From positions 183,968 through 247,967 of the forward strand of contig JAJNNY010000056.1 in the NCBI GenBank assembly GCA_022453515.1: DNA of 64,000 bases, written 5' to 3'. Of this stretch, positions 12,240 to 25,800 are shown one piece after another. The position numbers and the translations under genes are program-made. Below the pieces are notes generated by a model that saw only the letters and a program-made list of their open reading frames with translations, searched no databases and was not told the origin of the DNA. Position 1 is the first letter of the stretch. The number at the start of each line of letters is the position of its first letter. The DNA is from Astrocystis sublimbata. Its lineage: Eukaryota; Ascomycota; Sordariomycetes; Xylariales; Xylariaceae.

Positions 12240-12690
12240 TCCGGGATATTCCTCCACTTATTGCTGGTAATCTTGTGGAAGCCGAGGAAGCCTCTCAGGC
12301 TCGCAACGCACAAGCCAGCATGACTTACGACACCATGCCTGGGTATCTCGGCGGCTCGACGGCATGTCGGTAATCATTGAATCAAAGAACGATTGCGATT
12401 GAAAATGTTCATGGAGAAGCCTGGAATGTGATCCTGCTGAATAGTAATCAGAGCCGGAACTGGACAGGACCAGGCCAAGTTATCGGTGAGCTGAAATACC
12501 ACACCCCACTTGATACCGAGGTATCATTGAGTTCGTCGAGGCGTTTGAAGGGCGGCGATGTAACGTATTCAAGAACACTAGTGTGTTTTCAACGGTATTA
12601 TCCCTGGTGACGATCTTGTTGTTGGTCTGCGTGTGACAATGACCCGCATTGGACAGCCCGGAACAAACAAGCAGTTAGCTGCATGAACTT
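12240..12690 (+). pseudogene. Possible decayed coding sequence, unidentified
   Basis: Consecutive protein-like segments occur in alternating frames with stops between them. The content is about half G+C, unlike the RIP-degraded transposons. I do not recognise the family; this may also be chance. Confidence 0.2.
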
Positions 12691-14261
12691 TCCTGATTGT
12701 CAATCTTCCATCCGGTCTTATCTACCTAGTCTACCCGAGTCATGGGCAAGTATGTCAATGCGATCGAACCAGGGACTGCAATGGCATCCCCGACGTGTGA
12801 AGAGATAGAGTTCCACAGCACCTAAATGGGGTGCAAATATGCCAATAAGTTGGGTCACAAGGATGATTCACCGAGCCGGAGAGGGAACGATGCCGTATAC
12901 GGTATCGAGGATCAACACAAAAGTGGTTTGCATGCGATAAGTTGGACGATATAGGACCCTGGAAGTCGGTCATGGCCCATGGAGTATATCCCTCAGAAGC
13001 TCACTTTCGGGCCCATCACTTTACGCGTTCGAATCGGAACTCGATTGAAGCGAGGCGAGCAAGCTAGTGCGAAGGATCAACCAAGATTGGCGGAGCAAGC
13101 CGAGTATCGAGGACGGTCTTCTAGAAGGTCTCTGGCTTGAAAGGACAGTGCACGCCAGTAAGACCAGGAAGCCTTGTATTTTGTGAAAGGGTTCGCGCTG
13201 ATGTAGCACCGAACCGGCAAACCGCGCAGGTTGTCGGCATTTGGTGTTGTTTGCGACGTCGTACGAACTTATGCATGTTATGACGAAGTTGAAGAACGTA
13301 ACGAAGAATGCATGTGAGCAAGCGAATGAAAATGTTCTCACTGTAACTTCATTGTCGTATCAAAACGTCCAAGTCCCGAGGATGCGATTCGGTCAGCCAG
13401 AAGCAAGGGATACTTGTGAATCGGCGAGGAGCAGGCATTTGATCGCCGGACAGGATTCATAACCCCAATACACGAATCGTGAGAGGTGGATGATCTCGAA
13501 TAGAGCTTCCGAATGCCGAAACACAGTAGATATTTCTGCCCCAGCACTCCCAAGAAGATTGGCAACCTAGAAATGAAGCTGCGCCAAATGGACCAGGATA
13601 GGCAAGTGGAATTTTGATTTTCAGCCGTATCACAAGGATACCCCAGCATTCAGGGGTAACCGTCGCCCCCTTGCCCCCGGAGATGGATGTTTTTTTTTTG
13701 AATTTCGTTCCGTAATCGCTCACTGCTAATGGATGAGAACATGATTCAGGCAGTAGGGACAATAGATAATGGAGTTTACGCAGTATTAGATAGTACAAGT
13801 TTGGTGTACTTTGATATGAACGTCCGCGTATACTAGCCTGTTGGTTAGGCGTCAGGGGGAGGAAGTGTCACTCACGTCCAATAGACATCATTATCATCAA
13901 CGTCTTCTTCTTGTCTTATCTATACAACCATCAAGGCACTGGTAAGGTAGACATGTACCTAGCATGGTACAGATGGTACCGGTGAATACCACCTCAACGG
14001 AGCTGATCTTCAGGGCCCATTCCCAGGGCAGTGGCTACGTAACCCGGCAAAATGGGTCGCCGAGCCTGTCAAGTGTCCGGGACCACGGATGGAACTGAAC
14101 CGGTAACCCAATGTGGATCAAGGTGAGGAGATGTGGACCTATATGATACCGATCTGGGGTTCACCGTCATTGCAGAATGACACGAGGGATTTGTCAGGTG
14201 TTTTGAACCGCGTGGCCGGGAGCTGGCGCGGACTAGAATCGGTGGCATGCGGTCCCAGGAG

Positions 14262-14274
14262 ATATTTATTTATT
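14262..14274 (+). promoter_or_regulatory. AT-rich TATA-like element before the PKS
   Basis: ATATTTATTTATT lies about 90-100 bp upstream of the PKS start codon at 14364 in otherwise GC-balanced DNA. The position fits a core promoter; no experimental support. Confidence 0.3.
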
Positions 14275-14363
14275 AGTACCGACTTCGCCGCACCCGACAG
14301 CGCGGGCCCAAATGAAGAGTGCAAAGTTCCAGCAAGCGCTGCTAGAGCTAACTTGACTTCGAC

Positions 14364-17300
14364 ATGTCACCAGGCCTGGTACAGCAGAATGAGGGGCTCG
14401 AGGAATCGGGTCTCGAGCCCGTGGCGATTTGCGGAATGGGTATGTGATGCCATGCGCATGTGGTTTCATCGGGGCCAATCAAGAAGTTTAAACTGACAGC
14501 AGTGGCACAGCATGCCGTCTCCCTGGTGGCGTTGATTCCGATTCTTCGTTTTGGCAGATGTTGGTTGAGAAGCGGTCAGGACAGACTCCGAGGGTTCCCG
14601 AGTCTCGGTTCAACATCGACGCCCACTATCACGAGAACCTCGCGCGACCGGGTTCCTTCAACGTCGCGGGAGGGTACTTTTTGGACGGCCGTCCGGATGA
14701 TTTCGACCCCACGTTCTTCAACATAACGCCAATTGAGGCCCAATGGCTCGATCCGCAGCAAAGGAAGATGCTCGAGGTCACGTACGAATGTCTGGTGTCG
14801 GCGGGTGTGACGCTGGACGCGATCACAGGGTCCAGCACGGCTGTTTTCGTCGGATCTTTCACAGCAGATTATCGTCAGTTCCTCATCCCATCCTTATGCA
14901 TCGAAATGTGTTAGGGGAGATTCTGACTGGGGACTCCCTGCTTCAGAGCAGTTGTCCACGCGCGAACCCGATTTTAGGCACAACTATGCCGCAACAGGGA
15001 TTGACCCCGGGATCATTAGTAATCGCATAAGCAATGTCTTCAATCTGCATGGGCCGAGGTGAGACACTGATCCCGACCGCCTGGCGCCCTACTGCCGAAG
15101 AGCGGCCGTGCTGACCAACTCCACCTCCTGCAGCTTCACGATCAACACCGCATGTTCCTCGTCCATATATGCCTTGCACAATGCGTGTCACGCCCTGCGC
15201 AGCCGAGACTGCGATGCCGCCATCGTCGGCGGTGTGAACTTGATCATCACTGTGGATCAGCAGATGAACACGGCCAAGTTAGGGATCTTGTCCCCGACAT
15301 CGACATGTCATACGTTTGACGCCTCGGCCGACGGATATGGCCGCGCTGAAGGAGCTGGGGCTCTATACGTTAAGCGTCTCAGTGACGCAATTCGCGATGG
15401 CGACCCCATACGCGGAGTCGTCCGTGCGACGGCTGTTAATACGTACGTGAGACTCCTCCGCAGCTTGTCTTGCTACTTTCAATCACTTTATTGGGGCTGT
15501 AGCTGTGCTAGGACCTAATTCGTCGACAGTAATGGAAAGGTGGAAGGGATGGGGATAACGCACCCCAGTAAGAAGGGTCAAGAGAGTGTCGTGCGACTGG
15601 CATACCAGAAAGCCAAGCTGGATCCAAATCAGACCGCCTATGCCGAGCTGCATGGAACGGGTACGCCTGTGGGCGACCCGATTGAGGTCCACGCGATATC
15701 GCGAGCGCTGAACGACACAAGATCGACAGACAAGCCACTGCTTGTGGGCGCAGGTAACAATTCCTCGAGCCCAGAGACTGGGGCGCATGAGCCATTGTTG
15801 CTAATTCGTCTGCTAGTCAAACCCAACATTGGACACTCTGAAGCGGCCAGTGGTGTTTTTGCTGTTATGAAAGCGGCGTTGATGACCGAGACATCAACGA
15901 TTCCTGGAGTTGCGCATTTTCAGAACTTGAACCCTGACAGTGAGCAACCCAGCCGGTACTTGCAAACCAGGCCATCTGCTGACGTGTCTTGAAATCATGT
16001 AGTAAAAGAAAAGGAGTGGAATGTAAAAGTCCATGCCAATACGGCGCCATGGCCAACTGACTTCTCGGTACGGAGAGCCAGTGTTTCTTCCTTCGGCTAC
16101 GGCGGAACTAATGGCCATGTGATCATCGAATCGATTGATTCTCTATGTCCTTGGTATAAACATGGCGCGAAGAAAAGCCCACGAGAGCACCGAGGGAGAG
16201 ACGCTGAGGCTGCTCACCTCATCTGCTTTTCGGCGCACGACAAGGCGACTCTGTCACGAAACATTGCAGCTGTCAGCAAAGTAGCCCATCAGTATCATCT
16301 TTCCGATCTAGCATACACCCTCAACTTGCGTCGTACTAAATTCGCCCACCGAGCATACGTGGTGGCTAGAGAAGGCCGCGAAGCTGAAGCCTTCGCTCTT
16401 GCTGCCTCACAGACAGGGACTGCTGCGAAGACACTTGGCTCGATGGGGTTTCTCTTCACTGGTCAAGGAGTGAGTGCTTAATACGGCATAACTTCCTCCA
16501 CTGTTACATCTACTGAGAATGTGACATTTATAGGCACAATGGATCGGCATGGGAAGGGTGGCTCTCCAAAAGTTCCCCATCATCCTAGACACGATACAAC
16601 ACCTGGACCGCATTGTCAACAAGATCCACCCAAAGCCCTCTTTCAGCATGGTCGAGCTCCTTCTCACGAATGATGAGTCCATGAAAGAGCGAATCAACGA
16701 GGCTGAGGTTGCCCAGCCACTTTGTACAGCTATCCAGATCGCACTTGTCGAGCTTTTTGCGCAGTGGAACATCACACCCGAGGTGAGCATCGGACACTCA
16801 TCGGGTGAAATTGGAGCAGCATACGCTGCTGGACTGATCAGCGCGCCCGAAGCCATTCTTGCTGCAGTCTGTCGGGGCCGTGCCGTGACCCAACACTCTC
16901 CGTCGGGCACCATGCTAGCGGTAGGCTTGGGAGTACAAGAAGTAGAGAAGTATGTGACCTCTTTCACATCGAACGATGTATGCATCGCCTGCGAGAACTC
17001 ACCGGGCAGTGTTACTCTAAGCGGCCGAGAAGAGCCAATTGCGAGGCTCAAGGACATTCTTACTCGGGATGCAATTTTCGCCAGGGAACTTCCTACTGGT
17101 CGAGCGTATCATTCTCAACACATGGCTCCCGTTGGCAAGGCGTATGACAACATGCTTGCACAGGCATTGGACAGTGTTTCTCAAGATGATTTGTCGTGGC
17201 GCCGGCCGCGATCATGCATGATCTCTTCTGTAACCGGCGATGTCATCGACAATTCCGTCGAGTCGCTGCAGCCAGGATACTGGAGCGCCAATCTTCGTAA

Positions 17301-20300
17301 TAGGGTACTCTTCAACACCGCCGTGCAGCACTTAGGTACGCACGATGCGTTCAAGACTATCAGCCACGTGGTCGAGATTGGACCACACTCAGCTCTCGCC
17401 GGCCCTTTCAAGCAAATCAGCTACGCCAACGAAACAATACGGAATCGCATAGCCTATGTGTCGTCGCTAAAACGCAATGAGAACGACGTTGACCGACTAC
17501 TTGGGGTCGCAGGCTCCCTGTTTTTGGCTGGACACAAGGTTGACTTGGGGCAAGTTGCATTTTCCAGTGGCAGTGGGAGCAAGAATGAAACTCGCAAGCA
17601 GAAGACGAAGAACTTGCTCGTGGATCTTCCCCCGTATCAATGGAACTACGAGAAGCGTTACTGGGCCGAGTCACGAGCCAGTGCCGAGCTAAGAGCACGA
17701 TCCTATCTTCGTCACGACCTTCTTGGCAGCAGAGTACCAGGGCTTTCGCAAAAGTTGGCCAGCTGGCGCAACATTCTACGACAGCGCGATGTACCTTGGT
17801 TGAAAGATCACAATGTAAGTCTACATTTGTTTCCCACCCTTTTCGTCGAGATATTTCTAATTTCTCAACACGACTAACCATACCATCGGGTTAGCTTGGC
17901 GGCACGACGATATTCCCAGCAGCTGGGCACCTATCACTCGCCATAGAAGCCCTTCGGCAAGTTTGCGAAACATCTGGGAAAGCATTCCAGGGAGTGAAAC
18001 TGCGAGATGTTGACCTCAAAACAGCCCTGGTGGTACCTGACGAGGATGACGGCGTGGAAGTCATGCTAAACTTACAGGCACCTACAGAACAACGGTCCAG
18101 TTGGTACAACTTCTCTGTCGAGTCCCCGGGAGCAGACGGGCAGTGGACCGTTCATTGCAATGGTCGGATCTCGGCGACTGGCGAAAAGAGCAACAACTCT
18201 CCAAACGAGGTTCCGGTTGATAAGTCCACACTGACGCAGCGCGTATCGGGCAAGCGATGGTACGATGCCTTCCGCCGAGTAGGATTTTACTACGGGAAGA
18301 CGTTCCAGCAATTGCGACATGCCCGGACGTCTCGAACCATCCACCATGCTGCTGGCGATGTTACAGTGCGAGAATGCTGTGCGGAGGAAATGCAAGGCGA
18401 ATCGCGCTATCTAATACATCCTTCTAGTATCGACGCCTGTCTACAGCTTATTATCATTTCGATCAACGCGGGCAAGCATAAGGAGATGCCATTTGGAGTT
18501 GTGCCGACACGGATCGAAGAAGTATCTCTCTTCCCAGCAGGGCTCGGCGAGGGGATCGATGTTGGTCATGCTGTTGCATGGACGGATGGATTTGAGGGTC
18601 GTCGCTTCAACACCAATGTTCAGCTCAGCGCTGGAGATGATAGACTCTTGATGGATATCAAAAGCATGACTTGCACGGCCTATGAGGCTGCGCTTCCCGC
18701 CATAGCGGATGACGATGCAAAACAGCAAGACCCCGAACCGTTCTCAATAATGTCGTGGAAACCGGATATCACGACCCTTCGGAATGAGGACATAGACCGA
18801 CTGTGCGTCAATGTCGAGAATGACGCCGAGGAACTTGCGCAATATGTCGGCCTCATCGCTCATCGTCAAGCGATATCTAATGGTCTTATTTTAATACCTA
18901 ATTCCGCTACGACGATACGAAATCTGCCCGAGACTATCTTGGAGGCACTGTCCGAAAAAGTGAACATGACCATTGGTGTCATTGCGGCGGAAGATGAAGA
19001 GGAAGAGATTGTTCTATCCGAAGCTGTGCTTTCACGTGCTCAGAAGATCAAGCTGTCCCCCGAAGCTGATAGCTGGGAAGCTCCCAGCGAAGGCTCTTAT
19101 GACTTGGTGATCGCCGACACGCATATTGACAGCCAGCACACACCCCACCCCGAGTCTCTTTTACGCCTTATAGCAGACGGTGGATGGCTAGCTTGCTCTT
19201 CTCAGTCCCCTTCACCTGTGCATTCGTCGGCGACATCATTTTCATTACAAACAGGACAGCATACTCTACTGCGCAAGGCCGGAAAACCCCTCCCAAGCGA
19301 TGTTGCTTCATACCCCGATCGCAAAGAGAGGATAGCGTACCTGTCATTACCAGACGATCGAATTGTGGGAGACCTCGACGATCTCCTATCAAACCTGCAA
19401 TCTCGATTCGATTACCGCGAGACACCAATCACTGAACCCGCTGACGGTCATGATCTTGTAATAGTTGATGATTCCACTGGCGCGATGTCCTCGTGGATGC
19501 TCGAACGGGAACCACATTTTAATGCTGTCAAAAAGCTGCTTACTTCCGGAGTTCCAATTCTTTGGATGACCCGAGGCGCGCGACAAGGCCACGAAGCGGG
19601 CAAACGCGGAGTAGCCGGCATGGCCGAGGGACTTCTGCGCGTCGTGCGCTCCGAGCAAGCAGCCTCCAATATCACCCTGCTAGATATGGACAGAGACGAA
19701 AAGCGAGACGACATACGTCGTGCCGTTGGCCATATCATTGACTCGACTACTACTGCAGGTTCCAAGCTCGACGCAGAGTTTTGGTTGCATCAGGGCATAC
19801 TCTATACTTCCCGAGTCCATTCTCGCCCAGATCTGAACCAGCGTCTGGCTCAAAACAAACTTCAAAAAGTGACACTAGATGGCCCATTGAAGCTTGTGGA
19901 CAAGACAGCAGACGGACAATTCGTATTTGAGTCGCAACCAGGGCGAAAACCTGCTGCTTTGGACAATGGTCAAGTCGAGATTGAGGTTTCAGCATCCGGT
20001 TGGCCCTCATGTACCCCAGGCTCGAGGACGCTGGCCTTGGGTACTGTCCTTCGAGGTGATTCGGCCACACACCAGGATGTCGAGGGCAGAACCGCAGTCG
20101 CCTTTGCATACGACACATTAGAGACAACCTTCTCTACTTCGGCCTTCACAGTTTTAGACAATTGGTGCCAGAAAATCTCTCATGAGGATATCTTACGTGC
20201 GATGTCTTCGTTGTGCCCCTTAGTTAACCTATTCCTTGTCGGTGCTACACTAGCGAGAGGAGACAGCATCGTATCGCTACCTGGTCCAGAGAAGAGCATC

Positions 20301-22250
20301 AAGATGTTCGTCAAGCTATCGAGCGTCATGGGCTGGCGGTTAAGCGTTGTTACCGACGGCGAAGAAGATCCCGCGTTATATGCTTCAAGAATGGGCCTAA
20401 ACAGTAGCCAAGTCCTACACACCCAAGACCCAAGCGCTGTCAACACCCTCATCTGCAGGCAACGGGACTTGTCATCATCTCGCATTGTTACAGTCCTTTG
20501 CCACAATCTCAACAACACCCTGTCACAGGAGGCGTGGAGACAGATACCACCATCCGGCCGTTTCCTACTACTCGACGATATGCCTGCCGACTTCGCCCTC
20601 GACCCTTTGCCATTCACAAGAGGCGCAAGCTTTGTTCCGTCGTCGATGAAGTATTTGCGGGAATCTCCCAATGCGGCGTCGAGCTTGTTAGCCCAGTCAT
20701 TGGATCTGCTGGAAGTTCATCCTTCGCTGCTGGAGATAGACACAACTGCGAACGGGATGTCAATTGTTGACATCGAAGATGCAGTGGAAACAGCTCAGAC
20801 GAACCGTACCGCAGAAGTGGTGCGATACCGTCCACTTACCAGCCAAGTATGGGTAAGTTTAAACAAATCCGCATCGTGCTTTGACTGTATATCTAACTCG
20901 GCGGCACAAACAGACCATCCCCAAGCCCAAGCAACTACGACTTGACCCAGAGGCCACATATCTCCTTGTCGGATGTCTCGGTGGTCTTGGCCGCAGCTTG
21001 ACGAAATGGATGATGAGCTGTGGAGCTCGGCATTTCGCATTCATGTCTCGCTCAGGCACAGACAAGCCCGAGGCCGCTCGTCTCGTGACCGACATAGAGC
21101 GCGCGGGAGCCTCGACGCAAGTTATACGCGCAGATGTTGCTGCCGGAATCATCGATGATGTGAACATGTTACACACTGAGAGGCCAATAAAGGGTGTGGT
21201 TCACGCAGCTATGGTACTCAAGGTAAGTCATTTCTATCTGCTTCCTCTGAACCTGCAGTTTCCAATCGATTACAGAACGATAGCTGACAAAGCCCCATCT
21301 TGCAGGACGGCATGTTCGAGCAAATGACATATGACTCCTACCTCGAATGCATCAACCCCAAAGCGACCGGCGCATTCCAACTGCACTGCGCTCTCCAAGC
21401 CGCAGGCATCGACCCCGACTTCTTCGTCATGACGAGCTCCATCTCCGCCCTGATAGGAAACACAGGCCAGGCAAACTACAGCGCCGCCAACGCCGCCCTC
21501 GACGCCCTCGCACGACAGAGACGCGCCGCAGGCCTCGCTGCCTCGTCCCTCGTTCTCCCCATGGTCCTAGACGTCGGCGTCGTCGCAGAAGACGATTCGA
21601 TCGAGACGTCGCTGATGCGCAAGGGTCTCTACGGCATCGACGAGCACGAGATGCTGCGCGGCTTCGAGACCGCCATGCTGGCCTCGCGCGACGAGCCAAC
21701 ATCGGTGTCCAACTCCAAGTCAAATACCCCCACAAACACAAGCGAAATCACAGACGCCTCGCAGATAATAATGGGCATGGAACCCCGCGAGCTGGCGACC
21801 GCAGCAACAGACGACTCCCTCGACGCCTTCTGGCGCCGCGACGCGCGCTTCGCCCACACGCTCGCCGCCATCGCGCGGCTCCAGAGCGGCGGAAGTGGCG
21901 GCGCCTGCACCGCCAACGAGAGCAACGAAAACACCGTCTTCGCCAAGTCTCTCAAGGCCGCAGTCTCCGAGGGGGGTCCCGAGGCCGTGATCCGGGCCGT
22001 TTCGGAGCATGTCGCCAGACGGCTGTCGAGCATCTTGATGATATCCTCTGAGAATATCGATCTCGAGGGCGCCGCGTCCATTGCGAGCTACGGCCTCGAC
22101 AGCATGATTGGCGCCGAGCTGCGCACTTGGCTGTTCAAAGAATTCGGCCTTGATTACCCTTTCCAGAAGCTCCTAGCCTCTACCCTGACATTCAAGACCT
22201 TGTCGGCAGCGATCGTTGAGAAGATGGGTCTTCAAACTACGACAGGGTGA
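14364..22250 (+). CDS. Highly reducing type I polyketide synthase (KS-AT-DH-psiER-KR-ACP)
   Basis: Eleven exons (14364-14439, 14511-14873, 14947-15058, 15134-15442, 15530-15753, 15817-15939, 16003-16469, 16534-17814, 17895-20852, 20914-21222, 21306-22250) total 7167 nt, 2388 residues; introns are 61-87 bp. KS: residues about 20-440, with C191 in TACSSS, HGTGT and NIGHSEAAS. AT: about 553-870, with FTGQGAQ and S647 in GHSSGE. DH: about 950-1230, with H984 in the HxxxGxxxxP motif and D1165 in DACLQ. The centre (about 1240-1970) lacks a SAM-binding motif, so there is no working methyltransferase. The enoylreductase part is degenerate. KR: about 1972-2180, VGCLGGLG and Y2132. ACP: S2340 in GLDSM. 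No thioesterase or reductase follows. It would make a reduced polyketide whose alkenes may persist. Confidence 0.96.
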
Positions 22251-22838
22251 GTGAATCCATGTGTATTACGGGGGCGGGGCACAGGCCCGTATTCTCGCGA
22301 CGGCGACGTGGTGTTTCCGAAATATTAGGCAAGATGGGATGTTAGCTTGGTTATCATAATACAGGATTAAGAGGCGTGGGTGGTGATATTAGGGCTGGGG
22401 ATGTAGATTAGTGTACCATTAGTTTGAACATAATGTAATATACGTCTTGATTGTGAAGCCTTTGCGTTTACTCTCGCTCACTCGCCAATGGGGATCACAA
22501 TCTTCTTGATATCAAGCAGGCATAGCTATTTTATTTCGGTGACATGTAGCTAGCTAAATACATCAAACTCACATTACGTACAGTGCTCTCGACTCGATTT
22601 TGTCTTATATAGCTACATTCAGGTCGCCCAAAATTGCCAGATGTCTGATTGTATGTATTTGTACTCTCACCACGATGAAGTATTATGCCGAAGGCAAGGT
22701 GATCAATCACCTTTCTCACATGGTCTCAGGCTTATATGTCAAGCAAATGTGCGTTAAGCAAATGCGACGTTTTGATTATGTCGCGATCGTGCCGTGGTTC
22801 ATCCTTTTTTCATCAACCACTATGTGCCTGTCGTATGA
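22251..22838. other. Convergent 3' intergenic region
   Basis: 588 bp between the PKS stop and the stop of the minus-strand repeat protein. No gene recognised. The plus-strand open frame at 22600 runs into the antisense of the repeat protein and shows no domain. Confidence 0.5.
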
Positions 22839-25800
22839 TCAACCGCGGAGTCCGACGAGACCCATGAGTCCAGATGCTACTCTTCGCGCCTTAAATGTCC
22901 AAGCAGAGATTTTGTTACCATTGGGTTCGCTCACATTCTCTGTAAAGTTACCTCGATCGGTAGATCCGTCAGATTGGGAACTTTCGCTAGATGTGTCCAT
23001 TGAACGAGAAGGAAGCAGGACGGTGGCCAAAGTCGACAAGGCAGGATCGGCCAACTCGTGTAGCATATCCATTGTGACCGGCGACCGCTGACGAAGTGGT
23101 GCGGAACCAAACTCATACCCACCGGGCACAGATGTGAGCGATTGAGGGCCGGTTGTAGTAGCTTGTCCAGTAGCGCCAAGACCACCCTGTGTTGAAGACG
23201 CAACTTGGTCACACCAGCTGAAGGTCATTGTGGAAATCACCATTGTAGTCATTGACAAGCAGTCGCCAGAATCTCCCAAAGCGGGACTACTCGAGGCCTC
23301 TGAGGGTGATGTGATGATGGGTGTCTCACCAGATGATGTGAGAGTAGGCGACACCGGGGCCGGAAAGCTGGGTGATGGGGAAGTTGAGGCAGTTGCGCTT
23401 GCTTCGGCACTGGAATCTGTACACGAAGTCGTTTCGCTGGGATTAGAGCCGCCGACGGGAGAGCTTGTGGGCTCAATTGATGGTCCTAGTTGAGAAGCCG
23501 ATGTGAAGTTCCACCCACTGCTTGGGAGAGTTGAGAAGGGGGTCGCGCTTGCAGCGGGGTTTGAGTCTGCGGCGCCATTGCTTGATTCTTGCGAAGGGAA
23601 AAGGGTGGTTTCGCTCATTAAAGGTGTTCCATAACCACCGCCTGGCATTGATTCAGTTGGTGTACCTGGTCCAGATGATGTAGCGGACGCGCCTAGTGAC
23701 TCTGATGGTCCACCTGAAGTAGGGCTGCCTTGACCACCGAAAGGACCTTCTTGCCCGGGTGAGGTAGGGCTGGATGCCCCATTTGGGTTCGCCGAGTTTG
23801 TCTGAGTATCCGGTGGGAATGTAGAGTCACCATTACCTCCAGTAATCGGCCCAATTGTCACCTCAGATAGAGTCAAAGTGATGACTGGAAAGGGGGACCC
23901 TCCTGTGATGGAAGATGATGGAATGCCTGACGTGCCAGTGCTGCCATCAGTAGAAGGTGAGCTAGTCGCAAGGGGACCGCCTGGATTACCGGATTCAGGT
24001 GATGGTCCATTTGAGGGAGAGCCAGGCTGATTGCCTTGGCCACCAACTGAAAAGGGAGACCATGGGCCGCCGGAGGGGGAGCCAGATTGACCTCCCTGTT
24101 CACCTGAAGAGCCTGCGGTTTGTGAAGGGGTCCATGGTCCGGTTGGCTGTCCAGACTCGCTCTCGTCACAAGACGAAGTATCTGGAGCGCCAGAGCCTAA
24201 GGGATTATTTGGCGATCCTCCTGTAGCTGTCACTGTTATAGTCTGCGGCCCACCTTCAGAAATACTTGGGTATGTAGGTACTGTGATTGTAAGTGTCTCA
24301 AGTGGTTGGCTCTCTCCAGATCCAGGTCCGCCAGTGCCTCCGTTAGGGGGGCTCAACGGAACGGTGACAGTGAGTGTTTGGAGCGGCTGGCTACCACCAG
24401 AACCGCCTTCTACATTCGTTGATTGTGCGGGAATGGTGACAGTAATGGTCTGGAGGGGTTGAGTCTCGCTGGGTGCGCCACCACTACCTGTAGGAGACTC
24501 GGCAGGCGCAGTGACTGTGAAAGTTGGGAAACCTTCGGTGCCACCAGGCCCTTCGGTACCAGTGGGTCCACCGTTGCCACCTTGCTGGGAAGATCCAGCA
24601 CTGTAACTGGTGGGAGACTGGCCAGGTATTGTTACAGTCAGCGTTGGCAGTGACTGGCTTTCGCCATTGCCGCTGGGTCCTGATGGAGACTCGTTGGTAA
24701 TTGTGTCGGTCAAAGTCTGAAGAGGCTGTGTACCACTTGGGCCACCGTTAGGACCGTTTGATAATCCGTTTGGTGCGGTAACAGTAAGTGTTTGAGGTCC
24801 AGTCTCTCCTGGGTTGCCGTTGGGGCCACTGGGGGATGCATTCGGAACAGTAATGGTGAGTGTTTGAAGCCCACTCGCCCCTTCACTGGGATTGGGTATG
24901 GTCACGGTCAAGGTCTGGAGACCGCTTCCCTCTGAACCACCGTTGGGGCTGGAAGGCGATCCGTTGGGCGTAGTCGCGGTGAGTACTTGAGAACCGCTTC
25001 CGCTCTGCCCGCCGCTTGGTAAGGTAACTGTGAGGGTCGGAAGTCCGTTCTCTACTGGACCAGTGTTGGAACTGGAGGGAAGTCCATTAGGCACAGTCAA
25101 AGTAAGGGTCTCGGGTCCGTTTCCGCCCTGCCCACCGTTCGGGACAGTGACAGTGAGAGTTTGCGGCCCAGTTCCTCCAACTCCACCGTTGGGGCCGGAT
25201 GGGGATTCGTTGGGTACTGTCAAAGTGAGTGTCGCAGGTCCACTTCCACTTTGTCCGCCGTTGGGTACAGTGACAGTGAGGGTCTGCGACCCAGTTCCTC
25301 CACCGCTGGGACTGGATGGGGATTCGCAAGGCACGGTTAGAGTGAGGGTTTCAGGCCCAGTTCCACCTTGCCCGCCGTTGGGTAAAGTGACAGTCAGGGT
25401 TTGAAGAGGCAATGTTCCACCAGCACCACCGTTAGGACCTGTTGGGGATTCGTAAGGTACGGTTAGAGTGAGGGTCTCGGGTCCGTTTCCACCTTGTCCG
25501 GCATTAGGTACGGTAACAGTAAGGGTCTGAAGAGGCGGTATTCCACTAGCACCACCGCTAGGACCGGTTGGGGATTCATCAGGTACAGTCAAAGTGAGGG
25601 TCTCAAGTCCGTTTCCGCCTTGCCCGACATTGGGTACGGTAACAGTGAGAGTCTGAAGGGGCAGTGTTCCACCAGCACCACCGTTAGGACCGGTTGGAGA
25701 TTCATTAGGTACTGTCGGAGTGAGGGTCTCAGGTCCAGTTCCACCTTGCCCGCCGTTGGGTACAGTGACAGTGAGGGTCTGAGGTCCATTCTCTCCAACA

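Larger units (their letters stand above)
10876..14363. other. Gene-poor 3.5-kb region upstream of the PKS
   Basis: No intact gene found. Stretches at about 12240-12690 contain peptide-like runs in different frames (for example one containing MTYDTMPGYLGG and another PGDDLVVGLRV) that are interrupted by stops and frame changes, suggesting decayed coding sequence that I cannot name. The last few hundred bases hold the PKS promoter. Small open frames at 11617 and 14113 lack recognisable domains. Confidence 0.4.

Noticed and set aside
15500..15800. Minus-strand frames over the KS exons
   Set aside because: They lie antisense to confirmed catalytic motifs (HGTGT) and have no domains.
21347..22051. 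234-codon Arg-rich frame overlapping the PKS 3' exon
   Set aside because: Frame +1 shadow of a GC-rich exon; composition (mostly R, P, H) is typical of shadows.
22600..23091. 163-codon plus-strand frame at the PKS-adhesin junction
   Set aside because: Its second half is the antisense of the adhesin-like exon and its first half has no domain, signal or splice support.
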